A stretch of DNA of 64,000 nucleotides from Bagarius yarrelli (GCA_005784505.1 VCAZ01000008.1:5443763-5507762); one strand, 5' to 3'. Shown: positions 12,869-23,714, counted from the stretch's first letter. Notes: generated by a model not told the origin, from the sequence alone. A program made the numbers and translations.

Positions 12869-13015
12869 TGTGGTTGTTTGTCAAAATGTGACCCTGCAAT
12901 GAATTGTTCACCTGTCCAGTATGTACCCCTGCCTTTTCCCTAATGAAAGCTGGGATAGACTCCAGCAGATCCCCGTGACCCTGATTAGGAATAAGCGGGT
13001 ATAGAGAATTAATAG
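12632..13015 (+). mobile_element. SINE-L (long tRNA-derived teleost SINE), near full length
   Basis: The head GGGGCAGCACAGTGGCTTAG, with TAGTGGCTAGCACTGTTGCC, carries an A-box-like TGGCTTAGTGG and a B-box-like GGTTCAATGTTCC at about 12692. The body contains GTTAGCATGTTCTCCCTGTG, TTCTTCCCACTGTCC, TAGGTTGATTGGTGATTCTA, a TG microsatellite (12835-12867), and the end AGCTGGGATAGACTCCAGCA followed by GACCCTGATTAGGA and AAGCGGGTATAGA. Minus-strand partial copies lie at 28138-28325 and 62010-62200. The reading frames across it are not genes. Confidence 0.85.
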
Positions 13016-13864
13016 ATGTGGTAAGCTTAAATGAACATTACAGAGCAACTATGTTTAAATTGAATTAAAGTCTATCTGATCTGATATTTGTTGAACTGTT
13101 ATGTTAACCTATAACAAGCATCCTCACTGAATAGGGTTTATTCCAGACACCAAGCAGTTAAAGCAAAATGCACTGTAAATGTATTGTAGATGTATTACAA
13201 ATTTACTGATTGTATAGGTGAAATTTCTGTTACAGTATTTACACCGATGCTACAATACATTCTCTCAAGGACCAGAAGCTAAAGTCCTCATTCCTCTCAC
13301 AACAGCCAGGAGGTTACTTGAATAACTCGTGACATAAATTTACATCATTATGCATCATGTCATTTCCTGGGGACAATTTATTCCAATGTATATGAGTGAT
13401 ATAGAGGAACAACAAAACACACACACGTACACCAGCATGTGTTTGTTTCCTTTCAAAAAGTATTCAAACTTGTTTTTTTTTTGTTGTTTTCTTTTTAGAG
13501 TTAACAGGCCAGGGTATGTAAGAAAGATAAAGGAGTCTTCTGACAAAAACAAAAGAGACTGGTGGCACATTTGTATGGAGATTTTTCTCTCTGTTAGCGA
13601 ACTGAGGGTGTCTGTAGAGGCAGACAAATAAATAAAAATAGAGTTCAAAACCCAAACAGAAATGAACAGAGCAGAAAGAAACAGTAAAAATAAAGGAAAA
13701 ATGATAAAGGGTAAAAGGGTAATTATGTCTGTTTCAAAGCAATTTAGATTAAAGATGACATACTTGATAAACTGGATAATAAAGATATCAGCTTTTGTTT
13801 TTGTAGAAGGTAAACCTGGTTTTCAGTTTCCAACCGTACCTAAGAAAAAAGCAGAGAAAACAAG

Positions 13865-13868
<4 letters not shown>

Positions 13869-13905
<37 letters not shown>
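13869..13905. repeat. (GA)n microsatellite near exon 4 donor
   Basis: About 37 nt of AG dinucleotides on the plus strand. On the sense strand it is (CU)n lying 38-74 nt into intron 4, just after the exon 4 donor. CU repeats are the kind of sequence polypyrimidine-tract-binding proteins recognise; any splicing effect is inference. Confidence 0.95.
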
Positions 13906-13909
<4 letters not shown>

Positions 13910-13942
13910 AAGGAAATGATGTATAAAGAGAATAATACTTAC

Positions 13943-14024
13943 AACAGGGGTAGTTCAACAGGACTATGTCATCCAGGCCAATGTAGCCCCTCTCATCATC
14001 GGAGATAGTAGCTTCAAATATAAT
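13943..14024 (-). CDS. ptpru: ptpru exon 4: end of MAM domain (82 bp)
   Basis: Internal exon encoding the C-terminal part of the MAM domain. The minus-strand translation begins IIFEATISDDERGYIGLDDI and continues VLLNYPC. The GYIGLDDI.L..YPC signature is the conserved MAM end, with its last cysteine. The acceptor is CTGTCTGCAG at 14034-14025 and the donor is CTGTT/GTAAGT at 13943/13942. The length of 82 bp matches the known size of this exon in R2B phosphatases. It starts in phase 0, continuing directly from exon 3 (...SEYQ), and ends with one base (T) of a codon completed by AT in exon 5 to give Tyr, so the three exons join in frame. The MAM domain in this family mediates homophilic cell adhesion. 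The extended reading frame around it is intron run-through. Confidence 0.92.
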
Positions 14025-14135
14025 CTGCAGACAGTAAAGAGAGATGCAAATGTAAAGTATATTTGCTATGCGTGGTCCCAATAATCAGAGCTTAAAAATA
14101 GAATTTCTGCTTTGTCATGTTATTACATTATTACA

Positions 14136-14325
14136 TCACATTTACAGCATTTGGCAGACACCCTTATCCAGAGCGAATTACATTTATTTCTTTTTACAGC
14201 TGAGCAATTGGGGGATAAGGACCTTGCTCAAGGCCCACACTGGCAACTTGGTGGTGCTAGGAATCAAACCCTGATATTCCAATTAGCAGTCCAACACCTT
14301 AATCTCTGCACTACCACTTCCCTAT
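14136..14325 (-). mobile_element. SINE-A copy (minus), near full length
   Basis: Reads on the plus strand as the reversed tail ACAGCATTTGGCAGACACCC then TTATCCAGAGCGA, the reversed body GAGCAATTGGGGGATAAGG, and the reversed tRNA-like head TTAGCAGTCCAACACCTTAA. It lies about 110 bp upstream (sense direction) of the exon 4 acceptor. Confidence 0.85.
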
Positions 14326-14919
14326 TTACAGTGGTACTTTAGTGGTACTAAAAAAATCATTTAATATAAATATTAATGTTATATTGTAGCATTTGTGTAA
14401 TTTGTATATATGTAAAATTTTGCTTAGAAAGTACTAAAAAAAACCCATACATTTTAATATCTTATAAAGAGTCACCCATTTAAAAGATTTCATAAGTGAA
14501 ATCTCTGTTTATATATTTTCTTTATTATTTGTGTGCTACCCTAAGGTTTGCTGTGCCCCCCTTGGCCCACCCCTAAATGAGAATAGCCTTACTTATTCAA
14601 GCTGACATATTTTATAGCAAATAATCTCTATTTACAACCATAGTAAGCACAGAGGCATAACATCAAAGCTTAATGTCACGTTTGGGGTGGAAATGGAGAT
14701 AAGATGCAACTAAACTTTTTTATAGATGATGGCAATTATAAAGAGCGGAACAAAGAAAACAAAAGCTTACGCTTCAAGCATTAGCGTTAGCATATCCAGG
14801 TTTGTGAAACAGCTTAGTTCTTAACTGACCAGAAATGTCGAGATTTAATCCTGCTTGTTCACCTTTTCCTGTGCTTCGTAATATGCTTTTCTGTTTACCA
14901 CCACGCTACCAAATGATTG

Positions 14920-14967
14920 TATAAACAATCACGGGTGCAAGTACTAATGCACCCGTGATTGTTTATA
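14920..14967. repeat. Perfect 20-bp inverted repeat, 8-nt loop
   Basis: Left arm TATAAACAATCACGGGTGCA (14920-14939), loop AGTACTAA, and right arm TGCACCCGTGATTGTTTATA (14948-14967), with no mismatch. The whole can fold as a 48-nt hairpin in DNA or pre-mRNA. I see no matching arm elsewhere in the window. It could be a fold-back element remnant or a recent palindromic duplication. Confidence 0.95.
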
Positions 14968-15454
14968 ATGAATAATGTATAGCAAAACCCTACTCTTTAC
15001 TAACAATTTAAACCTTGTTTATGTGCATGTTTTTAAATGTAATCAATGGAAAACAGATGCATGGTGGGCAGAATGCTGGCACAAGAAATTTTTTTAGTTA
15101 ATTTGTTTTAACTAGGAATATTCAGAGTGCAACTTTTATACTTTCTGACCAGCCTGATTGCAAGTTGGGGTCAAACGAGTATGAGTAAAATAAATTGTTT
15201 TGTTAGTCAGCCACTATAAGGCAACAGGGTGGATATTTCATCTATAACCCTTGGACATACCCTGGTATGTAACGTGACATCCTATTTTAAATGTGGCTGC
15301 ATTTAGTCAAGTCACATAAACAGCTCTGGTTCTATTGATTTTCTGCCTACGAAGCTACAACAACAAAGTCAAACAACCACATTACTCACCAGAGTCAAAC
15401 TATTCTTTATTACATTTGTATTACTGATCATATAAAAATCTAGATTTTGATGTA

Positions 15455-15608
15455 TATTTACAACATTTGTCACTTTTATACAACTGAGCAATTGGGGTTT
15501 AAGGGCCTTCAGTAGGGCTTAGCAGTGGTAACTTGATGGTACTAGGAATCGAACCCCAATCTTACAGGTATCAGTCCAACATCTTAATCACTAAGCCAAC
15601 ACTTTCCA
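15455..15608 (-). mobile_element. SINE-A copy (minus), worn
   Basis: Plus-strand text shows TTTACAACATTTG, ACAACTGAGCAATTGGGGTT, GGTACTAGGAATCGAACCCC and AGTCCAACATCTTAATCACT, the reversed tail, body, B box and head in that order. Confidence 0.75.
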
Positions 15609-15617
15609 TTGTCCTTT

Positions 15618-15925
15618 TAGCACATCCACAAAGCCCCCTTAGCTCCATAAAGACATGGATATTCAAATTAAAGAACTTAAATGCCCTACACAGGCACTAA
15701 CTCTAACTCCACTAAACCTTGATGAATTGGTACACAGACTGCTCCCCAGACCTCCTTACCCAACATTAGTGCCTAAATAAACAAATTCCTCCAACCATAA
15801 TTCCACAATCTAGTGAAAAGGTTATTAAGGGATTCAGTTTAAGTATAATTGTGGAACAGAATGTTCATAGAAATACTCAGACGTGATGGTCATGCGTCCC
15901 ATTATCTCTGTCTATATAGCGTAAA
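15618..15925 (+). mobile_element. Tc1/mariner-like remnant, 3' part
   Basis: Same family as 8835-9215. It shows CACAAAGCCCCCTTAGCTCC, ATAAAGACATGG, CTCTAACTCCACTAAACCTT, CAATCTAGTGAAAAGGTTAT, and an end with TGATGGTCATGCGTCCCATT then TCTGTCTATATAGCGTA. No open frame remains. Confidence 0.65.
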
Positions 15926-16967
15926 TGACTTGCAGGGACTTTTTACACAGTAACTGAGAAAAAATACCCTATTGTGTAATGTGCTGTCTGGGGGAAAAGC
16001 CTTTTTTTTCTTACATTCAGCCAAAAAAATGTATAGCAATGAATAATGTTAGGAGATCTGTGCCCTAATGCTAGCATGGTGATTCAGTGTTTCTAATACA
16101 TCACAGGTTAAGTGTCCATGTGGGATCAATACAGCCCAGAGCCCAGAAAGATGGGAATGAGCCAGGGAGCCATTCTTAACTAATTTATTTGTACTACTCA
16201 TTCTTATGAGCGGCCGGTGGAGACGTCCAGCTGATTAACTCCACTATTTGTCAACGGCTGACTGAGAACTGCACCGAATAAGACCTGGATTCATTCAAAC
16301 GGCGTCCATTTACCTCTGGAATATGAGGTAAGACAGAGAGAAAGAACAAGGGTCAGGAATACAGAACATGTTATCTAAGTCATGTGTAAGCATTAGTCAT
16401 ATTTAAGTCAGTCATAAATATAGACAGGGTAAAAAAAGGAGATATAAAAGAAAGGGTCAAAAAATTGGGGGAAAAAAATCCGATAACATCACCTGAATAA
16501 TCCAGCATTTTTAGTAGAGTTTACTAAAATTTACTGTACGCCAACCTGCACTTATGATGAGTTACAGTAAAGCATGTAATAATCACAAACTAATAAAAAG
16601 CTAAGCTTAACTATGACATAAGTTATAGGAAATAAATAAAATCAATAAAAATTCCAGCGAATTGGTCTACCATTTTCTAACATTTGTTAAAGTATTTACA
16701 AGCACATACTAAACTAAATTAAACATGCTCTTTAAAAAGGAATATCAACATGCACACATATTAGCAGAAAAACATCGGGAGCGGAAGAGAAATCTGGAGA
16801 CCTAGTAAAGTAGCAAAGCCAACAACGTTGCCAGAAGACAGATCTTACAAAGGACTGGTTTTAAATATTTAATAACACCTGCTTTATGAATAAATTTGAC
16901 TATTATTATTATTACCGTTGTGTGTAAAGGAGCAGAGACCGGGTCTAAGCACTCAGATTATACTCTA

Positions 16968-17307
16968 CAGGGTGTCCTAAAAGTTACTATTCATAAGAAA
17001 AAATCAAAAAATAAAAACTTTTTTTAATGAAGACCATTTTTATTTATATCATATGCTCTACATGACTACCATTGGTTTGAAAACACATTTCAATGCATGT
17101 CCTCCACTGCTGAAGAACATATATAAGCACAGCTGGAGTTATGCTTGTAATGGTGTGGGTGATATGTTACTTGAGATGATTTATGTTTTGTGTCTACTCC
17201 TAATACACCATGGCCTTCAAATGGGGTGAGATCGAGGGGTCTCGTAAAATGGATTTTCATAAAAAATGTTTATTTTCTCTATGTATGGAAACTTATAGGA
17301 CACTTTG
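16968..17307. mobile_element. 340-bp MITE with TIRs and TA target duplication
   Basis: The left end CAGGGTGTCCTAAAAGTTAC and the right end, read inverted, CAAAGTGTCCTATAAGTTTC agree at most positions. The element is flanked by TA on each side (16966-16967 and 17308-17309), as expected for Tc1/mariner-type insertion. There is no transposase frame inside, so it would be non-autonomous. Confidence 0.72.
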
Positions 17308-17554
17308 TAGTACTATAGGAAGATTGGAATAAAAATCGATGAAATTATGGGTCAACCGATATTGATGTTTTAGAAGTTATAGGATCGATAACCATTATTC
17401 AAAACTGCTATTTAGTAATCCTTTTAATCCTATTTTTGACAAATTTATAACAACAACACGAAACTGAACTTATATTTTTATTTATAAGACTGTTATTATC
17501 ATTTTCTTCCTCCTTGCATTGTAAACTATTAAAAACCATTTTAGAGCATTTTTA

Positions 17555-17975
17555 CGTTTAAGTGTACATTAGCGATTGTTTATAATTGTGTAAATACATT
17601 AGTGTTTATTTAGGATTATTTGCATTCACTAATATTTTCCCTGGACTATCATAAATCATTTTTATATAGTTTGTCCAATTTCATGTTCTAAAATAATGTT
17701 AATCCAGGAATTGTTATTTTCAGTAAATTGTTCCTAAATCAATGAACTTCCAGTGTCAGCCAATAAAATATTTTACACAAATTACTTAATTAAATTGTTT
17801 TCAATTTGTTTAAGAACAAAAAAAAGGGAACAATTAAAAAATGAACAGAGGCGGGTTTGGTCAGCACACACTGATGACATTAAATGGTTATTATTGGTTG
17901 ATTAAAATGTTGATTCAAGATTAAGAAAGGGTTTTAAAGCAAAATCACATCCTACTTGGCAAAATCACATTTACC
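17555..17975. mobile_element. Long-TIR element, copy B (inverted relative to copy A)
   Basis: The reverse complement of this stretch follows copy A at 23715-24586. Shared landmarks here: CTGGACTATCATAAATC, TATAGTTTGTCCAATTT, CAGTAAATTGTTCCT, GAGGCGGGTTTGGTCAGCAC, ACACTGATGACATTAAATGG and CACATCCTACTTGGCAAAAT at its end. The opposite terminal repeat is not visible, so this copy looks truncated on its left. Confidence 0.6.
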
Positions 17976-19551
17976 ATGGTCATCAATCATCCCTCTTTAC
18001 TGGAAAATGCTATAATTGAAGTTTTGCAAGCCACATTTAAAAATAGCTATAAGATGCCCTATGTTTCATTAAAGAAGATATTACAGGACTTATAATAGGA
18101 ACTTAAAAGTTGAATATCGGTAAAAACGATTATCAGTTGATCATTTAGGAGCAAAACACCAAAAAAGTTGATTATTACTGCAGTTTCTACATTTGATAAG
18201 AAGGTTAAATTCTAAAAGAAATCTATTTGTGCAATTCATACTTTAATGTTTTTGTACACAGCTGCATATACAAATTACACAACATAGCACTATATACAGA
18301 CCCTGGAATAAATTAAACATTTAAAAATTAATATTAAGGGTTAGCATTGGAAGTGTTTAATTTAACCCCAAATGTGTTAATTAAAACATAAACTTAACAA
18401 ACAAACGAATATGCATTTAAGATGTTTGTTACTTTTACATGCATGAATTTGTATGACACACGACATACAAAGATAAAGCTGTTTAATATGTAATGCGTAA
18501 TTAGTACACGTTACTTTTACTTATTCTTAGATCAAATGAAAATAAAAATGTATTCAGTTGTTAATGCAGAATTATTCAGATAATGTTATTGTAAGGTGAT
18601 ACCATACTTGCTAACAGAAGCCTGTAGAAGCTTGATGGTTTTATAAAGACAAGGACAAAAAACTAGAAATAAGAGTGCGTGTCATAGAATCCGTTCAAAA
18701 AATATAGAGAAAGACAGAAACCTCTGCCCAGCGAATAAGACACATAAAGCAGGTAAGATTTTTTTGCTGCACTGGTATTGACAGTCAGTGCATGTTTGAA
18801 GACATCTTTAATATTTCATAAGCAGCTATGCCTCATCTCCAAGCCCTACAGTATCAAAAGGGTATAATAGATTAAGTACACAAAATTTTTCCAGACAGGT
18901 TGCTGTCTGTACCTAAAGATAGTGTCTCACTTTAATTTTAGTATGTTTGTCTCAAGATTTTGTCTGTGTTTATTTTGAAGGCTGAGGCATTAAAAATGAT
19001 GCGGCTGGACGACATGTAGCACTAGAGACTACTGTTAAAACTGTGGTGCCACTGATATCAGTAAAAAAGGGTGGGGGGTTGTTTTATCTTTAGAAGCCAT
19101 TTTGACATATTTTGATCACTATAAAATTATTTTTAGGCTAAGAGAGGACTAATGTTTTGTGTTTTTAATCTTTGGCATGTAATGACAGGCAGGGCTATAT
19201 TTTGTGCCACAGGGTCTCTGGAGTAATCCAATTTAAAATGAGATACAATGTCCAGACAGGAGACCATCAAGCTGGGTTAGGGTTAGAGGACAAGTGGGTA
19301 CAGCGAATTCCATTACTCTATAACCAACCCCCTAATGTCACATTGGATGAATGTCAACTGCCTGTTTAGATATGTAGATAAATATATGCCTCACAAACCA
19401 ACTAAATATGGAATAGTAATATTACAGTTTTATAGTCACAAAAAAAAATGTGATGAACATGTCTTTCAGATATGGAGTAGAATCAACCAGAGTGATTTTC
19501 ACAATCCTGAAAGTTTTTTTAGTTTCATGTGCCATATTTATGAGAGTTACA

Positions 19552-19740
19552 GCCAGCGGCCTTGTGGCCAGCGCTGAAACAACCTTTGTTCTGCTAACTG
19601 GAAGATCGGGGTTTGATTCCCAGCACCACCAAGTTGTCACTGTTGAGCCCCTAAGCAAGGCCATTTACCCCCAATTGCTTAGATGTGTAACTGTAAGTGG
19701 CTCTGGATCTGCCAAATGCCATGAATGTAATGTAGATGTA
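19552..19740 (+). mobile_element. SINE-A copy (plus)
   Basis: A B-box-like GGGGTTTGATTCCC, the constant CAGCACCACCAAGTTGTCAC, CCCCCAATTGCTTAGATG, and the tail CTCTGGATCTGCCAAATGCC are present in order. The head is degraded. Confidence 0.8.
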
Positions 19741-20139
19741 CCATATGAGTGAGCAAGAATTTAAAGATTAATACTATCCTAACATGTTGCTATTAAACAT
19801 ACTGTCTCCTTGGCTTGCTTTTATAGATGCATCGTCATTGTGCACTATGCACAAAATGATTACTGCAAATGTAGTGAGCGGAAACAGGGAAATGACACAG
19901 GCTATAAACCTTGTTTTACAGTTAAAGCATAAGCAGAGAAGCAGCAGCCCCCATTTTAACAGGTTTGGAGCATTTACATTATTCGCCTAGTCTATTTATC
20001 TGTGACTCATGCTGAATTAAAATAACAGTGCATTGCTCCTCGTTACATCACACAATGTTAATAATTATTATTTTTCTATTTGGTTGTTTTGCAGATGACT
20101 TACTGCATATATCAAGCAACTTAATCCCAATTTGTTTTC

Positions 20140-20230
20140 CTCCAAGGTTGCACAGATCAGATATGACCTATGATGGTGTAAACAGAAAAAAAAAACATGG
20201 ATTCTAATATATTCAAATTCGTTTCTAGCG
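20140..20230 (+). repeat. Repeat D, copy 1, first segment
   Basis: ACATGGATTCTAATATATTC with preceding GATCAGATATGACC parallels 37130-37200 (GATGGGATATGACG, then CACATGGATTCTAATATTTT). The similarity breaks off near 20230 and resumes at about 21410, suggesting an insertion in between. Confidence 0.4.
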
Positions 20231-21300
20231 AAGTGGCTGCAGTACTATGAGTCTTGGCACATTATTGGGCACGTCAGGGACATACCCAGTTAAGGGATGG
20301 AGAAATGCGTTAATCATGCCTAATGCAAAGTCAAAGGCATGAAAGCAAAGTGGCCTGAAAGTCTCCAATCCGAGAGAGAGAGGAGAACACAAGAAAAAAA
20401 CTGACTCCAAGGTCAGAATTTTATCTGGCACAAAGCGCCTTCAGAACCGCCATCAAGTCCCCAGTTGCTGTGTCAGTCTCTGCCTCCTTGTGCCACAGAG
20501 TAAATGAGTAAACAGTGGGCTATGAATTAGAGTATGGTCTCCACAACCTCGGTTGTGAGACCTGATGCTTAAAGCTGTGTGCCTTCTGCTGTCACAGCTG
20601 CCACGTCCACCCAACATCAGAGGCGCGGCCATTCTCCAGGTCCCCTGCGAGTTTCCCCCGGGGTAAGGTATCCGTCTCCTGTCATACCTCCATCTCAACA
20701 GAGACCCCCCTTTTAGCTCTTATAGACACCTATCTCGGGTTGCAGTCACTTGCAACCAGCTCCCGGCTTGTGCCTGCCAGGACCAACTGCCCCAAAATGT
20801 ACTGGTGGCCGAGCTAGGAGCAGCTCTTTGTCCTGCAGATTCAAGAGCCTGTGTGGCCTGACACAGCTCTCAAACTGTGTCTGGGTCCACCTATTTGGCG
20901 TTATTCATGTCACTCAGCAGTGTGCCGGTTCCTAAGACAGATCTGGTCTAGTAAGGAGTAGCAAAAAGCCAAGCTTATCTTTAGCCCCTCTGCTAGCTCA
21001 ATCTTTATCAAAGAGAGCCTGGCATGAGCAGAGCATGGCCAATGGCAGCAGCGCGCACTCGAAAGCGGACCTTGTGTGCTCAGACTCAAACAAGCTACGC
21101 ATAGCTTGTGCATGTGTGTGCCTGTAGTAAATCGCATGCACAGAACACTGCTAAAATGTGGTTTGGCAACCAATTTACACTTCCACTTAGACATTGTTTC
21201 TAACATTTGTAGCCAATAGTAGCATTACTGGATGCATCCATTTCATGCTTCCTGGTTGCTGATGTCACCCGCCAGTGACATGTTGCTTCCCTATTAATTG
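20231..21300. repeat. Unclassified GC-richer block interrupting repeat D
   Basis: About 1 kb with clearly higher GC than its surroundings and no intact ORF of recognisable type. GCCTCCTTGTGCCACAGAG and the stretch around 21110-21140 (TGTGTGTGCCTGTAGTAAAT) loosely resemble 28930-28960 and 29220-29250, so the two blocks may be diverged copies of one element. I could not assign a class. Confidence 0.35.
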
Positions 21301-21427
21301 CACATGTGCCTCAGACTGCAGTCACTAGAAGCATTCCGTAGCGTTTTGACGCAGTGCTAAGTTCCAAAAGGGGGACTGATATGAATCAGATACATGCATT
21401 AGCTGCTGTAGCATCATGTAAGCAGAC

Positions 21428-21696
21428 AGATCGGATTTTCACCTGTCAATGTCGGTTTGATTTTCAGCACCACCAAGTTAACACTGTTGGTCCCCTGAGC
21501 AAGGCCTGCAACCCCCAATTGCTCAGTCGTAGAAATTAGCTAATAGTAAGTCACTCTGGATAAGTGGTGGCTCATGGTTAAGGTATTTGTCTACCAACCT
21601 GAAGATTATGGGTTCAATTCCCAGCTTCATTTGGCGTCTGCCAAATGCTGTAAATGGATAAGGGTGTCTGCCAAATGCCAGAAATGTAAATGTAAA
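21428..21696 (+). mobile_element. SINE-A (outer copy) split by another SINE
   Basis: The outer SINE runs 21428-21564 (TTTCAGCACCACCAAG, then CCCCCAATTGCTCAGTC and AAGTCACTCTGGATAAG). It resumes at 21663 with GGTGTCTGCCAAATGCC and the tail AAATGTAAATGTAAA. The interrupting sequence is described separately. Confidence 0.82.
21565..21654 (+). mobile_element. Short SINE-A nested in SINE-A, with 8-bp TSD
   Basis: A 90-bp insert begins TGGTGGCTCATGGTTAAGG, has the B-box-like GGGTTCAATTCCCAGC, then jumps directly to GGCGTCTGCCAAATGCTG, so its middle is deleted. The target duplication TGGATAAG is found at 21557-21564 and 21655-21662. Confidence 0.78.
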
Positions 21697-21699
21697 CTT

Positions 21700-21990
21700 A
21701 GGTGGACACCAACAACAAACTTTTTTCTTCACCTAAGGAGAGCATTGTTTTGCCAGCTCTTAATTATAGCGCAGAAAGCAACTAATCATTTTTATAAGCA
21801 TAATTAAAACTAATCATTTGGTCTTTGTCCATTGCGTCCATTAATAATGGCAGTGTTTTAAGTTACTGGGTTGTTTTGTCATGATATGAGATACGGGTCA
21901 ATTTTAAAAAGAAGATGTAAGCAGGTAGTCGGTCACAAAATTATATATAGAATATTATTTAGATAATCAAAAACCGAAAACTCATTGATT
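21700..21990 (+). repeat. Repeat D, copy 1, second segment
   Basis: Parallels 37400-37650. Shared order: AGAGCATTGTTTT, TATAGCGCAGAAA (TATAGTGCAGAAA in copy 2), GTCTTTGTCCATTGCGTCCA, and AAGAAGATGTAAGCAGGTAG (AAGAAGATGCAAGCTGGTCA in copy 2). Function and class unknown. Confidence 0.5.
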
Positions 21991-22094
21991 CTTTTTTAGT
22001 TAAATATGCCATATTTATTTGTATATCACAGCTTCAAAAAGACTTGCAGCACTGAACACTGACAGAAGTACCATTACATAAAAATACCATTACA

Positions 22095-22285
22095 TAAAAA
22101 ATTAAGTAACATGTGGTGGTCATTGGTGGCTCAAATGACTAAATCTATGGGTTGTTCTATTAGCAGATCGGGGTTGAAGCCCTACTGCTGCCACTATTGG
22201 GCCCCCTGAGCAAGCCCTTGCTTTAGGGGCTCCTTATCATGTCTGACCCTGTGCTCTGACCACAACTTCCTAGGAGGGGAGTCAT
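22095..22285 (+). mobile_element. SINE-B copy (plus), partial
   Basis: Head GTGGCTCAAATGACTAAAT, B-box region GATCGGGGTTGAAGCCC, then CTGACCCTGTGCTCTGACCA, the part that distinguishes family B from family A. Compare the fuller copy at 30893-31135. Confidence 0.7.
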
Positions 22286-23559
22286 GGATCGAGTCAGAGC
22301 CAAAGCATTAAACACTAGGTTTGTTTTCAGCAAGTGTTCTATGCAAGGATGAACTGTTGTGTCATTTCATAGCCTTTGGGCTACAACAGAGAAGACCTGA
22401 CCTCCTCTTCCTTTACCCGAAGAAAGAGCAATTGATTAGCTGACCTGAGATCCCTTGGAGTGGAACAAAACTGAAGAAGGTCAGAGAAATAAGAATCTTC
22501 TTTTTCTATTAAAGGCCTCTCAAACAAACAGTAGTTCTTTAAAAGCTATTTTATACGTATACTTCCTTCCTGGTTGCATTTAGACAATTGTTTTATATTA
22601 TCATTATAATCATAAGCCAGATAAATACATGAATATGTTTACACATTTGTGACCTAGTCTCAACCTTTACTTTTAAATTGCCTAAAGTATACCCCTACAA
22701 TTAAGGCTCAAGTGCCCTGAAGAAAGTTAGTGGTTCTAAGATTTAAAGTCACTACCTTTGAATCGGGAATCCAACAATACACAACCACTACCAATTGTTT
22801 CAATTAACTGCTTAAGTAAATAAATATTTAATAAGTAGCAGTGCTGGTCATTCCTTCAGATATCCGAAAGTCCCTCTAGTGTCGAAAATCCACTCAGATG
22901 TTTACTTTTGTTTTTTCCCCAAAAAGTTCATGTTCCTTTAGGAGCAATTACTTTAGCATTGCACTCATCACTTCTCCAGTCTGTTTGGTAGTGAAAGCAG
23001 TTGTCCCATAGTGTCCTTATCAGTTGTCCCATATCGACCTTATCTGTTGTCACCTCCAAATAAATTACCTGCAGTTCTTCTCTTATGGTTAACTTTATCA
23101 AGCACACCTGCTTCATTTTCTTAAAAAGAAGCACAAAAACACTCAGAATGGAATGAGAGGTTAGTTAATACTAATTTAGTACACATACTTTGAAAAGTAC
23201 TGAAAGTTATTGACTAGGTAAAAAACAAGGGAAGCGAATGCATAATAAAAAGATGTAAGCAATCTGAGCTGTGCTTGATGGTAAGGAAATGCTAATGTAA
23301 AAATGAAACAAAAATACATACAACGTAATGTTTATTAAAATTTAAATATTTATTAGACTTTTTTTACATTTATTACTGCATTGCTTGCACTTCTTGCTCA
23401 CTACCTTCAATTTTGCTTTAAGAACCAGAACAATACACGTGTATATAAATATATGCTATATAGAAGAACGAATTGTGAAATCTGAACATCCTGTTCCTGG
23501 TTTAGTTTCACTCCTCCTCCTCCTATGATAGCTAGTCTAACTAGTTTTCCCACTACATT

Positions 23560-23714
23560 GTGGAATGTGGAGTCAGGAATTTCTTCATTCAGCTACAATA
23601 TTATTACTGAGATCAGACTCTAATGTTGGGTGAGGAGATATGGGGTGCAGTCGGTGTTCTAGTTCAGTTGAGTTGAATCAGAGTCCGGGCTCTATACAGG
23701 ACACTCCAGTTCTT
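23560..23714 (-). mobile_element. Tc1/mariner-like remnant (minus), left part of split copy
   Basis: Plus-strand text TCTAATGTTGGGTGAGGAG, GTGCAGTCGGTGTTCTAGTT, GAATCAGAGTCCGGGCTCTA and GACACTCCAGTTCTT parallels 41040-41130. The similarity stops at 23714 and continues at 24587. Confidence 0.68.

Larger units (their letters stand above)
655..13942 (-). other. ptpru: ptpru intron 4 (13,288 bp)
   Basis: Bounded by the exon 4 donor (GTAAGT at 13942) and the exon 5 acceptor. Recognisable content: pentanucleotide satellite 3755-6862, poly-C 7059-7074, Tc1-like remnant 8835-9215, MITE-C copy 9497-9668, LINE pseudogene 10630-11480, long SINE 12632-13015 and a GA run 13869-13905. A scrap resembling the middle of SINE-A lies at about 1925-1990. 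In 655-1920, 1990-3700, 7080-8830, 9670-10630, 11480-12630 and 13020-13860 I see only AT-rich sequence with no supported gene. Confidence 0.85.

Noticed and set aside
13355..13919. Overlapping plus- and minus-strand frames of 60-97 codons before exon 4
   Set aside because: Frames are open on both strands through AT-rich and GA-repeat sequence, no domain was found, and they overlap the start of ptpru intron 4.
20225..21206. Several open frames in a GC-richer stretch, suggesting a second gene
   Set aside because: Higher GC lowers stop frequency. None of the translations shows a known domain, and the block behaves like an insertion in repeat D.
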